From Nocardioides perillae (lineage in GTDB: Bacteria > Actinomycetota > Actinomycetes > Propionibacteriales > Nocardioidaceae), in assembly GCF_013409425.1 (NCBI RefSeq), contig NZ_JACCAC010000001.1:1426001-1490000 (forward strand): a stretch of DNA of 64,000 bases, in the 5' to 3' direction. The position numbers and the translations under genes were made by a program. The notes beneath the pieces are model-generated. The model worked only from the letters and a program-made list of their open reading frames with translations, did not search any database and was not told the DNA's origin. Of the stretch, positions 53,753-64,000 are shown piece after piece; position 1 is the stretch's first letter, and each line of letters opens with the position of its first letter.

Positions 53753-54808
53753 GTGCCCCGACCCGCCGCTCCGCCCGCCCGCCGCGCTGCCGCGCTGGGC
53801 GCCGCGCTGCTCGCGGGACCCCTCGCGGCCTGCACCGGCGGCGGAGGTGAGCCCGGGGACGACACCCCGACGGTGGCGCTGCTGCTCGCCGACGACGCCC
53901 GGCCCCACTGGCAGGCGCGGACCGTGCCGGCCTTCGAGGCACAGCTCTCGCGGGCCTGCCCGGAGTGCCGCCTGGTCACCCACGTCGCCGACGGCGACGC
54001 CGCGGTGCAGGCCGACCAGCTGGCCGAGGCGGTCGAGGACGGCGCCGACGCGGTGGTGCTCGCCCCGACGTCGGCGACGGCCGGCGCCGAGCTCGTGGCG
54101 AGCGCCGACGAGGTGCCGGTCGTGGCCCTCGACGGCGCCCTGCCCGGCGCCGCCCACGTCGTGACCACCGACGGCGCCGCCGTCGGGCGCCAGCAGGCCG
54201 CGGCCGTGGTCGCCGCGCTGGGCGGCGCGCGTGACGCGCGGCGCGCACGGGTGCTCCTCCTCGACGGCGCCGACTCGGGGGCCGAGCAGGCGCGCCGGTC
54301 GGCGCTGCGCCAGGCGCTGCGCCGTGCCGGGGTGCGGCCGGTCGACGCCGCCGGGCTCACCGACCAGGGGGCCGCCGCGGCGGCCGAGGCGGTGCGGGCT
54401 GCCGGTGGTGCGGGTGCGGTCGACGCGGTGGTCGCGGCCAGCGACGTGCAGGCCGGCGGGGCGCGCGAGGCACTCGGTGCGCGACGGGTGCCGGTGGTGG
54501 GCGCCGGCGCCGACCTCGACGCCGTACGCCGTCTGGTCACCGGCGCGCAGGCCGCCACCGTCTGGAGCGACGACCGGGCCCTGGGCTCGCGCGCCGCTGC
54601 GGTCGCGGGCGCGCTCGCTGCGGGCCTCGAGCCACGACCGCGCCCCGGCACCGAGGTCGTGGCGGGCGTGCCGACCGACGTGGTCGCGCCGCGGCCGGTC
54701 ACCCTCGACGAGGTCGCGCGGCTGCTCGTGCGCCGCGGGGTCGTCTCGGTCGAGGAGGTCTGCGACGCGGACACCCGCGCCGCGTGCGAGCGCGCGGGCC
54801 TGGTCTGA
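53753..54808 (+). CDS. Second sugar-binding-like lipoprotein, paralogue of the operon's binding protein
   Basis: 351 residues; lipobox LAAC (Cys27), then a type I periplasmic-binding fold: VALLLADDARPHWQARTVPAFEAQLSRACPECRLV, ADGDAAVQADQLAEAVEDGADAVVLAPTSA, VPVVALDGALPGAAHVVTTDGAAVG. The C-terminal SVEEVCDADTRAACERAGLV parallels SVEDICTPEYADACAEIGLS of the binding protein at 48132, so the two are paralogues. GTG start is preceded by a GAGGAT-N7 element. It was probably adjacent to the permease before the cassette entered. It may serve a different sugar or act as a sensor. Confidence 0.82.
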   Translation: MPRPAAPPARRAAALGAALLAGPLAACTGGGGEPGDDTPTVALLLADDARPHWQARTVPAFEAQLSRACPECRLVTHVADGDAAVQADQLAEAVEDGADAVVLAPTSATAGAELVASADEVPVVALDGALPGAAHVVTTDGAAVGRQQAAAVVAALGGARDARRARVLLLDGADSGAEQARRSALRQALRRAGVRPVDAAGLTDQGAAAAAEAVRAAGGAGAVDAVVAASDVQAGGAREALGARRVPVVGAGADLDAVRRLVTGAQAATVWSDDRALGSRAAAVAGALAAGLEPRPRPGTEVVAGVPTDVVAPRPVTLDEVARLLVRRGVVSVEEVCDADTRAACERAGLV

Positions 54809-54832
54809 GCCCCACCCGCCGGGGGCGAGCCG

Positions 54833-55705
54833 TCAACCGCGCTCGGCGGGCTCGGCGTGCTCGGCGGCGGGGTCACCGGCGGGGGTGGCCTGGTCGTCCG
54901 GTGCGTCCTTGAGGAAGAGGTACCAGTAGGACGTCGCGACGAAGACGACCGCGCCCACGAGGTTGCCCGCACCGGCGACCAGCCAGTTCAGCAGGATGTC
55001 GCCCCACCCGAGGTCGACGCCGGCGAAGACCGCGGCGGGCAGGAAGAACATGTTGGCCACGACGTGGTCGAAGCCCATCGCGACGAAGGCGGAGATCGGG
55101 AAGAAGACCGCCAGCACCTTGCCCGAGACGGTCGGCGCCGCCAGCGACATCCAGACCGCCAGGCAGACCAGCCAGTTGCACCCCACCCCGCGCAGGAACG
55201 TCTCCAAGGCGGTGTGCTCGGTGGCCTTGCCCAGCGCGATCGACTCCAGCCGGTCGTGGGTCATCCCGGCCGCCGTCGAGGGGTCGGCGCCGACGTCGCC
55301 GACCACCCCGGTCTGCACGGCGAGGAAGAACGCCACGACGAGGGCGCCGACGAGGTTGCCGAGCAGCACGAGCGAGAGGTTGGCGGCCACCTCGCCGATC
55401 CCGAGCCGGCCGCGCATCGCGCCGAGCGGCACCAGCAGCATGTTGCCGGTGGCGAGGTCGGAGCCGGCGACCAGCACCAGCACGAGGCCGAGGGTGAAGG
55501 CGATGCCGGTGAAGAGCGTCGGCAGCGTGCCCCAGGTCGCGGTGTCGAGCCCCGCGGAGACGGTGATCGCCACCAGGCCGCCGAAGGCGATGTAGGCCCC
55601 GGCGAGGAAGGCGCTGACGAGCACCCGGTCCCAGCTGCGGTGCACCTTCTTCGCCCCGGTCGCGACCGCGACGCGGGCGACCTCCTGCGGTTCGCGAGCG
55701 GACAC
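54833..55705 (-). CDS. Formate/nitrite transporter (FNT) family channel
   Basis: 290 residues with about six membrane helices. VSAFLAGAYIAFGGLVAITV, GSDLATGNMLLVPLGAM and FLRGVGCNWLVCLAVWMSLAA carry the FocA/NirC pore and omega-loop features, and FDHVVANMFFLPAAVFAG is the second signature with its conserved His/Asn. It would exchange formate, nitrite or hydrosulfide across the membrane. GGGGAGG 5 nt before the GTG sets the start. GGGTAC lies 52 nt upstream with a loose GNNT at the right distance. Confidence 0.88.
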   Translation of the reverse strand: MSAREPQEVARVAVATGAKKVHRSWDRVLVSAFLAGAYIAFGGLVAITVSAGLDTATWGTLPTLFTGIAFTLGLVLVLVAGSDLATGNMLLVPLGAMRGRLGIGEVAANLSLVLLGNLVGALVVAFFLAVQTGVVGDVGADPSTAAGMTHDRLESIALGKATEHTALETFLRGVGCNWLVCLAVWMSLAAPTVSGKVLAVFFPISAFVAMGFDHVVANMFFLPAAVFAGVDLGWGDILLNWLVAGAGNLVGAVVFVATSYWYLFLKDAPDDQATPAGDPAAEHAEPAERG

Positions 55706-55757
55706 CTCGACCTCCCCGTGGCCTCGGGGGCCGCGCGGCCGCGGCCCACCTCGGTGC

Positions 55758-55782
55758 GTACCCAGGGCGGGCCGGACCACCC
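55758..55782 (-). promoter_or_regulatory. Possible SigB/SigF-like promoter for FNT gene
   Basis: On the minus strand GGGT (55782-55779), 15-nt spacer, GGGTAC (55763-55758); unlike the others it leaves a leader of about 45 nt. Confidence 0.35.
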
Positions 55783-55826
55783 CCACCCCTCTCCGGGATC
55801 CGAGCCCGGAACCCGAGCCCAGCAGG

Positions 55827-56483
55827 TCAGAGCCAGGGCGCGCCGCGCACCACGAGCGCACCCTCCGGCGCGGCGGTCGGGTCCCCCAGCCAGGCCGGGT
55901 CGGCCACGCCGCTCGCCGCCCAGCCGTCCCAGGTGCGGGCCACCTCGCGGCGACCCGCCCGGACGAGCACGACCCCGCCGCGCACGACGGTGAGCACCGA
56001 CGCGTCGAGCACCTGCAGCAGGTCGGCGGAGCCGGAGTCGCAGGCGTCGCAGCCGCAGGCGGGGTGCACGTCGAGGAGTGCCGCGCCCGTGTCCGGGGCG
56101 CGCGCGCCGACCTCGAGCACAGGCAGGTCGCCCGCGGCCGCCGAGACCGCGACGAAGGTCAGCGCCCCCGGCGCGGTGGGCACGAGGAGCGTCGGCTGCC
56201 CGCCGAGCTGGGGGAGACGGGGGCTGGGGACCCAGGTGAGCGCCTCCGGCCGCTCGACCCGCGCCAGCCCGCGGTCGACCAGCACCTCCTCCCACGCGGC
56301 GAGCCGCGCGTCGAGGATGCGGTGGCGTCCGGGGTCGGTGACGCGCGAGTACGCCGCCTGCGGCGCGTCGCGCTCCGGCCACGGGTCGGGCCACCCCGGC
56401 GTGGCCGCGCCGGTCCGCGCGAAGGTCCGGTCGACCTCGGCGAGCAGGTCGACCGCCCAGGCACGGTCGCGGTCGTCGTCCAC
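55827..56483 (-). CDS. DUF6226-type hypothetical protein
   Basis: 218 residues. WAVDLLAEVDRTFARTGAATPGWPDPWPERDAPQAAYSRVTDPGRHRILDARLAAWEEVLVDRGLARVE and the CGCDACDSGSADLLQVLD segment match an actinobacterial family of unknown function (DUF6226-like); the Cys trio in HPACGCDAC may bind metal. No signal or membrane segment. GTG chosen at the first conserved residues (VDDDRDRAW); the frame stays open further upstream. Function unknown. Confidence 0.65.
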   Translation of the reverse strand: MDDDRDRAWAVDLLAEVDRTFARTGAATPGWPDPWPERDAPQAAYSRVTDPGRHRILDARLAAWEEVLVDRGLARVERPEALTWVPSPRLPQLGGQPTLLVPTAPGALTFVAVSAAAGDLPVLEVGARAPDTGAALLDVHPACGCDACDSGSADLLQVLDASVLTVVRGGVVLVRAGRREVARTWDGWAASGVADPAWLGDPTAAPEGALVVRGAPWL

Positions 56484-56560
56484 CCCGCGATGGTCGTCGA
56501 GGTGACCGGCTCCGTGCCACCGGGTTCCGGGCGGGGCCGGGCAGCGACCGGCCGCAGACA

Positions 56561-56599
56561 GCGGAAGATCCCGGGCACCAGGTGCCCAGGACCTTCCGC
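56561..56599 (-). terminator. Hairpin terminator after the secreted-protein gene
   Basis: Arms 56561-56579 and 56581-56599 pair over 19 bp with two wobble positions and a very tight loop. Confidence 0.7.
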
Positions 56600-56617
56600 T
56601 GTCGTGCGCAGGCGCGC

Positions 56618-57181
56618 TCAGCCGCGGGCGACCCAGGGGGTGGAGGAGCGCGGCTGGCGCAGCCAGTCGACCGTGGACTCCGACGGCCCCGAGACGCGCA
56701 CGGCGACCCGGACCTCGTCGGGGCGGCTCAGGGCGGCGCGCGACATCCGCATGCGCACCTGGTCCGTCGCGTAGTCGACCGTCATCTCGTAGGACCCGTC
56801 GACCGGCTCGCCCCACTGGTCGGGGCCGAAGCCCTCGGTGCGGACGAGCTGGTAGTCGGTGCCGACGAAGTAGCCGCCGACGAAGACGAACTCGGGGCCG
56901 CGGTCGGCCGGGTCGGTGTCGAGGTAGACCGCACCGCCCGAGCCCGACGCGGGGTCGCGGCGCAGGTCGTCGTGGGTGGTGGTGACCACGACGGCGCGGT
57001 CGGTGTGGCGGACGACGACCGAGCGGAGGTCGGAGCCGTGACGGGTGTCGTCGGCGTCGCGGACGCCGATCGCGGCGGCGTCGGCCGGCGAGGCCAGGGC
57101 GACCACGGCCGCGACCGCGGTGGCGCTCGCGAGGGCCGACAGGGTGGTGGTGCGGCCGGTCCGGCCGGGGAGGGTGCGCAT
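56618..57181 (-). CDS. Secreted protein of unknown function
   Basis: 187 residues. Signal peptide RTTTLSALASATAVAAVVALASPADA with a cut after ADA (about 36). The mature domain (AIGVRDADDTRHGSDLRSVVVRHTDRAVVVTTTHDDL ... PEFVFVGGYFVGTDYQLVRTEGFG ... MTVDYATDQVRMRMSRAALSRPDEVRVAVRVS) is beta-rich; such domains are common in secreted Nocardioides proteins of unknown role. A -10-like CAGAGT ends 7 nt before the ATG. Confidence 0.75.
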   Translation of the reverse strand: MRTLPGRTGRTTTLSALASATAVAAVVALASPADAAAIGVRDADDTRHGSDLRSVVVRHTDRAVVVTTTHDDLRRDPASGSGGAVYLDTDPADRGPEFVFVGGYFVGTDYQLVRTEGFGPDQWGEPVDGSYEMTVDYATDQVRMRMSRAALSRPDEVRVAVRVSGPSESTVDWLRQPRSSTPWVARG

Positions 57182-57272
57182 GGGGCTGACTCTGTCTCTG
57201 TGAGGTGCGCCCGCCGGCTCTCCGGCGGGTCACGACACCAGGACGCACCCCGACCGTGAGAGGTTGCACGGC

Positions 57273-57437
57273 ATGTACCAGGACCACCAGCCGTGCCGGG
57301 TCTGCGGCGCCGAGGTGCAGCCGCGGCCGCGGCGCGAGCCCACGCGCACCGAGGCCGACGACACCGTCGACGAGCGCCACTGCACCAACCCCGACTGCGC
57401 CACGCACGGCGACGGGCCGGACGCCCCGACCCCCTAG
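57273..57437 (+). CDS. Small zinc-ribbon protein
   Basis: 54 residues with two Cys pairs: Cys8 and Cys11 (PCRVCGAE) and Cys37 and Cys42 (HCTNPDC), a plausible zinc ribbon, linked by a charged stretch and ending in a Gly/Asp/Pro tail. Start ATG is 7 nt after GAGGTT. Its TAG stop lies in a CTAG that is also the stop of the opposite FAD-oxidase gene. Too short for most gene callers; support comes from the Cys pattern, the promoter-like element and the frame fit. Function unknown. Confidence 0.6.
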   Translation: MYQDHQPCRVCGAEVQPRPRREPTRTEADDTVDERHCTNPDCATHGDGPDAPTP

Positions 57438-58543
57438 CCCGGTGCCGCGCCCAGCTGCGCCTCGGGGCGCAGCAGCGCGGGCAGCGGCTCGCCCGAGGCG
57501 GTCGCGGCCAGCTTCCGCCCCAGGCCGGGGGCCTGCTTGAAGAGGTTGTGCCCGACGGGGAAGAGCACCCCGTCGCGCTCCCACACCGCGAGACCGTCCT
57601 CGCTCCACGGCAGCCGGGTCACCCAGCAGTGGCGCACGTCGACGGGGTCGGGGTCGAGCCCGGGCAGGGCGCGCCGCACGTAGGCCGACGCCCGGGCCGC
57701 CAGCGACGCGAGGTCGTCGGCGTCGGGCAGGCTGCCGTCCTCACGGGCGAGCGTGTCCTGGCTCAGCCCGAGGGCGTACGTCGTGCCGCCCGGGGGAGCG
57801 GCGGCGTAGACGCCGGGCTCGCCGAAGGTCTCGCCGGAGTCCTGCAGGGTCGCGAGGCGCGCACGCGGCTCGCCGCGCACGGCGAAGGTCAGCCGCACGT
57901 GTGCGCCGTGCCGCACCGGCAGCGACAGCCCGGCGGCGCGCGCGAGCGCCGCGGTGCCGCGCCCTGCGCAGACCACGACGCGGGAGTGCCGGGTGGTGCT
58001 GCCCCCGGCGCGCACCTCGACCTCGCCGTCGACCGGCCGCACCGAGAGCACCTCGTCGGCCACCAGCCGGTCACCGAGCGCCTCGACCAGCGCCCGCACC
58101 ATCGCGGTGGTGCGGATCGACCCGCCGCGCTCGTCGACCGCGGCGGGCCCGTCGTACGCCGCGAGGATCGGCAGCCGCGCGGCCACCCCCGCCGCGTCGA
58201 GCCGGGTCACCGGCACCCCCTCCTGCTCGAGGAGCGGCACCTTCTGCTCGACCCCGGGGCCGATCAGCAGCGCACCGTCGTCGGAGACCAGCTCGACCCC
58301 CAGCTGGGCCGACCACTCGTCGAAGACCGCGCGGCTGGCGACGGTGTCGCGCACCAGGCGCGGGTCGTCGTGGGCGTGGCGGAAGATCCGCGACTCCCCG
58401 CCCGACTGCCCGTGCCCGGGAGCGCCGTGCTCGAGCACCCGCACCGACGTGCCCCGCTCGAGCAGCGCGTAGGCGGTCGAGAGCCCCACGATGCCGGCCC
58501 CGACGACGGCCACCTCTGCGTCTGCCACCTCTGCGTCTGCCAC
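57434..58543 (-). CDS. FAD-dependent oxidoreductase (monomeric sarcosine oxidase-like)
   Basis: 369 residues. VAVVGAGIVGLSTAYALLERGTSVRVLE is the FAD-binding motif; GGESRIFRHAHDD and the C-terminal GVLFPVGHNLFKQAPGLGRKLA are the solDAO/MSOX-family features. Cys in RHCWVTRLPWSEDG sits where sarcosine oxidases hold their covalent FAD. It oxidises a secondary or primary amine and produces hydrogen peroxide. The N-terminus contains a 15-bp tandem duplication (VADAEVADAEV) giving three in-frame GTG starts. Confidence 0.8.
   Translation of the reverse strand: MADAEVADAEVAVVGAGIVGLSTAYALLERGTSVRVLEHGAPGHGQSGGESRIFRHAHDDPRLVRDTVASRAVFDEWSAQLGVELVSDDGALLIGPGVEQKVPLLEQEGVPVTRLDAAGVAARLPILAAYDGPAAVDERGGSIRTTAMVRALVEALGDRLVADEVLSVRPVDGEVEVRAGGSTTRHSRVVVCAGRGTAALARAAGLSLPVRHGAHVRLTFAVRGEPRARLATLQDSGETFGEPGVYAAAPPGGTTYALGLSQDTLAREDGSLPDADDLASLAARASAYVRRALPGLDPDPVDVRHCWVTRLPWSEDGLAVWERDGVLFPVGHNLFKQAPGLGRKLAATASGEPLPALLRPEAQLGAAPG
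58511..58540. repeat. 15-bp tandem duplication at the start of the FAD-oxidase gene
   Basis: CACCTCTGCGTCTGC occurs twice in a row (58511-58525, 58526-58540), so GTG codons at 58543, 58528 and 58513 are all usable starts. Confidence 0.85.
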
Positions 58544-58584
58544 CCTCCCTGCCTACCCGCGCGGTGGGCGCCGGGACCGCCCCC

Positions 58585-61164
<2,580 letters not shown>

Positions 61165-61179
61165 CGCCCCAGTGTCGCA

Positions 61180-61211
61180 AGCGGGCCGCCTCCCACCGGA
61201 GGCGGCCCGCT
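61180..61211. terminator. Hairpin between acyl-CoA dehydrogenase and fbiC
   Basis: AGCGGGCCGCCTCC (61180-61193) and GGAGGCGGCCCGCT (61198-61211): perfect 14 bp with a CACC loop; on the minus strand it ends the acyl-CoA dehydrogenase message before fbiC. Confidence 0.75.
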
Positions 61212-61244
61212 CGACGGACGTGGGTCGCGCGTGGTGCGCCGAGC

Positions 61245-62387
61245 TCAGATGCCGAGCGAGCGACCGATGATCTCCTTCATGATCTCGGTCGTGCCGCCGT
61301 AGATGCGCTGGATGCGGCTGTCGACGAAGGCCTTGGCGACGGGGTACTCCATCATGTAGCCGTAGCCACCGTGCAGCTGCACGGCCTGGTCGACGATCTT
61401 GGTCTGCAGCTCGGTCGTCCAGTACTTCGCCATCGAGGCCAGCTTGGCGTCGAGCTCGCCGGCGTTGTGGCGGCGCACGCAGTCGTCGACGAAGACGCGG
61501 GCGACGTGGGCCTCGGTGGCCATCTCGGCGAGCACGAAGCGGTTGTGCTGGAACTTGCCGATCGGCTTGCCGAAGGCCTCGCGCTCGCGCGCGTAGGTCA
61601 GCGACATCTCGAGCACCGCCTCGATGGCCGCGACCGCGATCATCGCGATCGACAGGCGCTCCTGGGGGAGGTTCTCCATCAGGTGGATGAAGCCGTGGCC
61701 CTCGGTGCCGAGCAGGTTCTCCTTCGGCACGAGCACGTTGTCGAAGAACAGCTCGGCGGTGTCCTGCGCCTTCAGGCCGACCTTCTCGAGGTTGCGGCCG
61801 CGCTGGAAGCCCTCCATGCCGGTCTCGACGACCAGCAGGCTGATGCCCATGGCGCCGGCGTCGGGGTCGGTCTTGGCGCACACGATGACCAGGTCGCTCA
61901 TGATGCCGTTGGAGATGAAGGTCTTCGACCCGTTCAGCACCCAGTGGTCGCCCTTGTCGACCGCGGTGGTGCGCATGCCCTGCAGGTCGGAGCCCGCGCC
62001 GGGCTCGGTCATCGCGATGGCCGAGATCAGCTCGCCGCTGACCAGGCCCGGCAGCCAGCGCTGCTTCTGCTCGTCGGTGCCGAGGCTGGAGATGTAGGGC
62101 ACGACGATGTCGGTGTGCAGCGGGAAGCCGAGGCCGCTCGCGCCGACCTTGGAGATCTCCTCGCTGACCACGAAGTTGTAGCGGAAGTCCTCGATGCCCA
62201 TCCCGCCGTACTGCTCGTCGACGTCGAAGCACAGCAGCCCGGTCTCGCCGGCCTTGCGCCAGACCTCGCGGTCGACCTTGCCGTCCTTCTCCCACTGCTC
62301 GTGGAAGGGCACGACCTCCTTCTCCAGGAAGCTGCGCACGGTGGCGCGGAAGTCCTCGTGCTCCTGCTCGTAGAGCGCGCTGGTCAT
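61245..62387 (-). CDS. Acyl-CoA dehydrogenase (LCAD-like FadE)
   Basis: 380 residues. [19 protein letters not shown] and [13 protein letters not shown] are FAD/substrate motifs. The C-terminal loop is YGGTTEIM (no Glu), while LPQERLS puts Glu at about 243, the long-chain/isovaleryl-CoA dehydrogenase catalytic position. It catalyses the first beta-oxidation step. GAGGAGAG sits just before the ATG. Divergent from a MerR-type regulator, which probably controls it. Confidence 0.9.
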   Translation of the reverse strand: MTSALYEQEHEDFRATVRSFLEKEVVPFHEQWEKDGKVDREVWRKAGETGLLCFDVDEQYGGMGIEDFRYNFVVSEEISKVGASGLGFPLHTDIVVPYISSLGTDEQKQRWLPGLVSGELISAIAMTEPGAGSDLQGMRTTAVDKGDHWVLNGSKTFISNGIMSDLVIVCAKTDPDAGAMGISLLVVETGMEGFQRGRNLEKVGLKAQDTAELFFDNVLVPKENLLGTEGHGFIHLMENLPQERLSIAMIAVAAIEAVLEMSLTYAREREAFGKPIGKFQHNRFVLAEMATEAHVARVFVDDCVRRHNAGELDAKLASMAKYWTTELQTKIVDQAVQLHGGYGYMMEYPVAKAFVDSRIQRIYGGTTEIMKEIIGRSLGI

Positions 62388-62424
62388 GTCTCTCCTCGAC
62401 TGGTGGGGCGGGGCGCCACGACCG

Positions 62425-62448
62425 TGACACCGTCACTGTCATCATGAC
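62425..62448. promoter_or_regulatory. MerR-type operators upstream of the acyl-CoA dehydrogenase gene
   Basis: TGACA-N7-TGTCA (62425-62441) and GTCAT-C-ATGAC (62438-62448) overlap; half sites are TGTCA/TGACA. Confidence 0.55.
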
Positions 62449-62485
62449 GGTCGCGCGCCCCTTCGACAAGCGTCGATCACAGCCC

Positions 62486-62497
62486 TACTGTCACAGT
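62486..62497 (+). promoter_or_regulatory. MerR gene -10-like element inside an autoregulatory dyad
   Basis: TACTGT (62486-62491) is followed by 7 nt and ATG at 62499; it overlaps the palindrome ACTGT-C-ACAGT (62487-62497), built from the same half sites. Confidence 0.5.
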
Positions 62498-62498
62498 C

Positions 62499-63227
62499 AT
62501 GGTGGACAGCGAGGGCGAGGAGCCCGGTCAGGCACTGCTGACCGTGGACGAGCTCGCCGCGGCCGTCGGGTTGACCGTCCGGACGACCCGCTACTACGCC
62601 AGCCTCGGCCTGCTCCCGCCACCGCAGCGCCGCGGGCGGGTCGCGGTCTACGACGAGCGCCACCGGGCGCGCCTCGAGATGGTGCGTGCCCTGCAGGACC
62701 ACGGCTTCACGCTGCAGGCCGTCGAGCGCTACCTCTCCTCCGTGCCGCTCGACGCCGGGGTCGAGGACCTCGCGCTGCAGCGCGCGATGCTCACCTCCTG
62801 GACCACCGAGCCGCCGCAGCAGCTCAGCCGCGCCCAGCTCGAGGAGCGGGCCGGGCGCCGGCTCACCGACGACGACCTCGACGTGCTGCTGCGCATGGGC
62901 GCGGTCGAGCGGGCGGGTCGCCGGTGGGTCGCCATGCCGCACCTCGCGGTCGGCGTCGGACTGCTCGAGCTCGACCTCCCCGTCACCGCGCTGGAGTCGG
63001 CGACCAAGGCCATCACGCGCCACATGGAGTCGCTGGCCGAGGAGCTCACGACGATCCTCCACACCGACCTCGTCGTGCCCTTCCGCAGCGGCGAGCACAG
63101 CCCGGAGGAGTCCGCACGCTTCGAGCGCACCTACGCCCGGCTGCGCCAGCTCACCCTCGAGGCCGTCGTCAGCGGCTTCCAGCGCGCCGCCAACGACGTC
63201 ATCGCCCGCGCCCTCACCCGCCGGTAG
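62499..63227 (+). CDS. MerR-family transcriptional regulator
   Basis: 242 residues. HTH LLTVDELAAAVGLTVRTTRYYASLGLLPPPQRRGRVAVYDERHRARLEMVRALQDHGFTLQAVERYL (about 13-80) is a MerR DNA-binding domain; the C-terminus (about 90-240) is an actinobacterial effector domain without the metal-binding cysteines, suggesting an acyl-CoA or fatty-acid ligand. Divergent with the acyl-CoA dehydrogenase gene and sharing its operators. Likely an activator/repressor of that fatty-acid gene. Confidence 0.87.
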   Translation: MVDSEGEEPGQALLTVDELAAAVGLTVRTTRYYASLGLLPPPQRRGRVAVYDERHRARLEMVRALQDHGFTLQAVERYLSSVPLDAGVEDLALQRAMLTSWTTEPPQQLSRAQLEERAGRRLTDDDLDVLLRMGAVERAGRRWVAMPHLAVGVGLLELDLPVTALESATKAITRHMESLAEELTTILHTDLVVPFRSGEHSPEESARFERTYARLRQLTLEAVVSGFQRAANDVIARALTRR

Positions 63228-63242
63228 GCGGCTACGAGCCGG

Positions 63243-64000
63243 TCAGGCGAGGGCGGGCAGCCCCAGCCGCTCGCCGGCGCGCGCGACCAGGTCGCGGCGG
63301 GCGGCGCGGCCCTCGGGCACGGGCAGGATCGGGTAGACGTGCAGCGCACCGGGCTGCTCGACGTACTGCACCTCGACGCCGGCTGCCACGAGCCGGTCGC
63401 GGAGCAGCCGGCTGTCGGGCAGGCACACGTCGCGGTCGCCGACCCACAGGTCGACCGGCGGCAGGCCGGCGAGGTCGCCGTGCAGCGGGCTGACGCGGGG
63501 GTCGGCGACGTCCCACGGGGCGGCCCACACGCGGGCGACCTCGTGCAGCGCGGCGCGGGCCAGCCACGGGTCGCGCCGCTCGACGGCCTCGATCTCGGGG
63601 TTGGCCATGGCCAGGTCGACCCACGGGGCGAGCAGGCCGAGCCCGCGCAGCGTGCCGCGAGCGGCGGGGGAGGAGTGCTGCGCCGCGAGCAGCGCGAGGC
63701 CGCCGCCGGCGGAGTCCCCCGAGACGTACGCCGGGCGGCCGGCCGCCGCGAGCTCCTCCAGCAGCGCGGCCACCAGCGCCAGCGCCTGCTCGGCGTGGTG
63801 GTCGGGCGCGAGGCCGTAGAGCGGCACGAGGACCTCGCAGCCCAGCCCCTCGACGTACGCCTGCGCGAGCTCCCAGTGCTGGCGCACGACCTCGTTGACG
63901 TAGGCGCCGCCGTGCAGGTGCACCACGACCGGGCCCGTCCCCGGCGTGCCGGGGGGCGCGAGCGAGACGACCGGGAAGCCACCCACCTCGCGGCTGCGCA
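63243..64000 (-). CDS. HSL-type esterase, N-terminus outside window
   Basis: 252 residues visible. HLHGGAYV is the oxyanion motif, GDSAGGGLALL the nucleophile, VGDRDVCLPD and ALHVYPILPVPEGRAARRDL the Asp and His regions. Resembles the esterase at 38008 (shared motif order) but only distantly. The frame continues past the right edge, so its start is not in the window. Convergent with the MerR regulator gene, 15 nt apart. Confidence 0.85.
   Translation of the reverse strand, partial: RSREVGGFPVVSLAPPGTPGTGPVVVHLHGGAYVNEVVRQHWELAQAYVEGLGCEVLVPLYGLAPDHHAEQALALVAALLEELAAAGRPAYVSGDSAGGGLALLAAQHSSPAARGTLRGLGLLAPWVDLAMANPEIEAVERRDPWLARAALHEVARVWAAPWDVADPRVSPLHGDLAGLPPVDLWVGDRDVCLPDSRLLRDRLVAAGVEVQYVEQPGALHVYPILPVPEGRAARRDLVARAGERLGLPALA

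Overview
The window is high-GC actinobacterial chromosome, most likely Nocardioidaceae (Nocardioides-like). Evidence: very high GC by eye with GC-rich third positions and many GTG starts; a mycothiol-dependent formaldehyde dehydrogenase (mscR); the fused coenzyme F420 gene fbiC; a WS/DGAT acyltransferase; and a gene order (tsaB, rimI, tsaD, groES, groEL, guaB, guaB3, GMC oxidase, guaA) that parallels the Mycobacterium tuberculosis Rv3421c to Rv3396c segment. I see no rRNA, tRNA, CRISPR array, transposase, integrase or phage gene.

Layout. 0-10 kb: housekeeping and stress genes: VOC protein, phosphoesterase, DUF2945/HVA1, a catalase-fold protein, a membrane matrixin, rlmC, an ASCH-DksA fusion, and a CstA transporter coupled to a small CC-GG protein. 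10-21 kb: a paired acyl-CoA dehydrogenase operon, three DNA glycosylases (mug, nei1, tag), secreted and lipid-active enzymes. 21-32 kb: tRNA t6A genes (tsaB, tsaD) split by an antisense acetyltransferase, an 11-copy repeat array with a 20-bp palindrome, an ECF sigma factor with a membrane propeller-like partner, mscR with a metallo-beta-lactamase-fold hydrolase, and groES/groEL behind two CIRCE operators. 32-46 kb: purine genes guaB, guaB3 and guaA interleaved with hydrolases, an aldehyde dehydrogenase/GMC oxidase pair and an MFS transporter. 46-55 kb: udgX, then a ROK regulator divergent from a sugar ABC operon; downstream a two-gene cassette (secreted six-cysteine protein plus lipoprotein) of visibly different base composition sits between direct repeats, followed by a second sugar-binding-like lipoprotein. 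55-64 kb: a formate/nitrite-type channel, secreted and small proteins, an FAD oxidase, fbiC, an acyl-CoA dehydrogenase with a divergent MerR regulator, and an esterase cut by the window end.

Regulation visible in the sequence. About half of the genes have a (T/C/G)ANNNT hexamer ending 6-10 nt before the start codon and no Shine-Dalgarno sequence, pointing to widespread leaderless transcription; this decided several starts. A second class has GGGTAC 8-9 nt before the start, with a loose GNNT 15-16 nt further upstream, resembling the stress sigma factor (SigB/SigF) consensus; it precedes DUF2945, the catalase-fold gene, an esterase and an MFS transporter. Conventional -35/-10 promoters with 17-nt spacing are seen for cstA, groES, the ROK/ABC divergon and the inserted cassette.

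The best candidates for something undescribed are the direct-repeat-flanked secreted/lipoprotein cassette (51.3-53.7 kb), the 26-bp repeat array (24.3-24.6 kb), the ASCH-DksA fusion (5.0-5.7 kb) and the GGGTAC leaderless promoter class.
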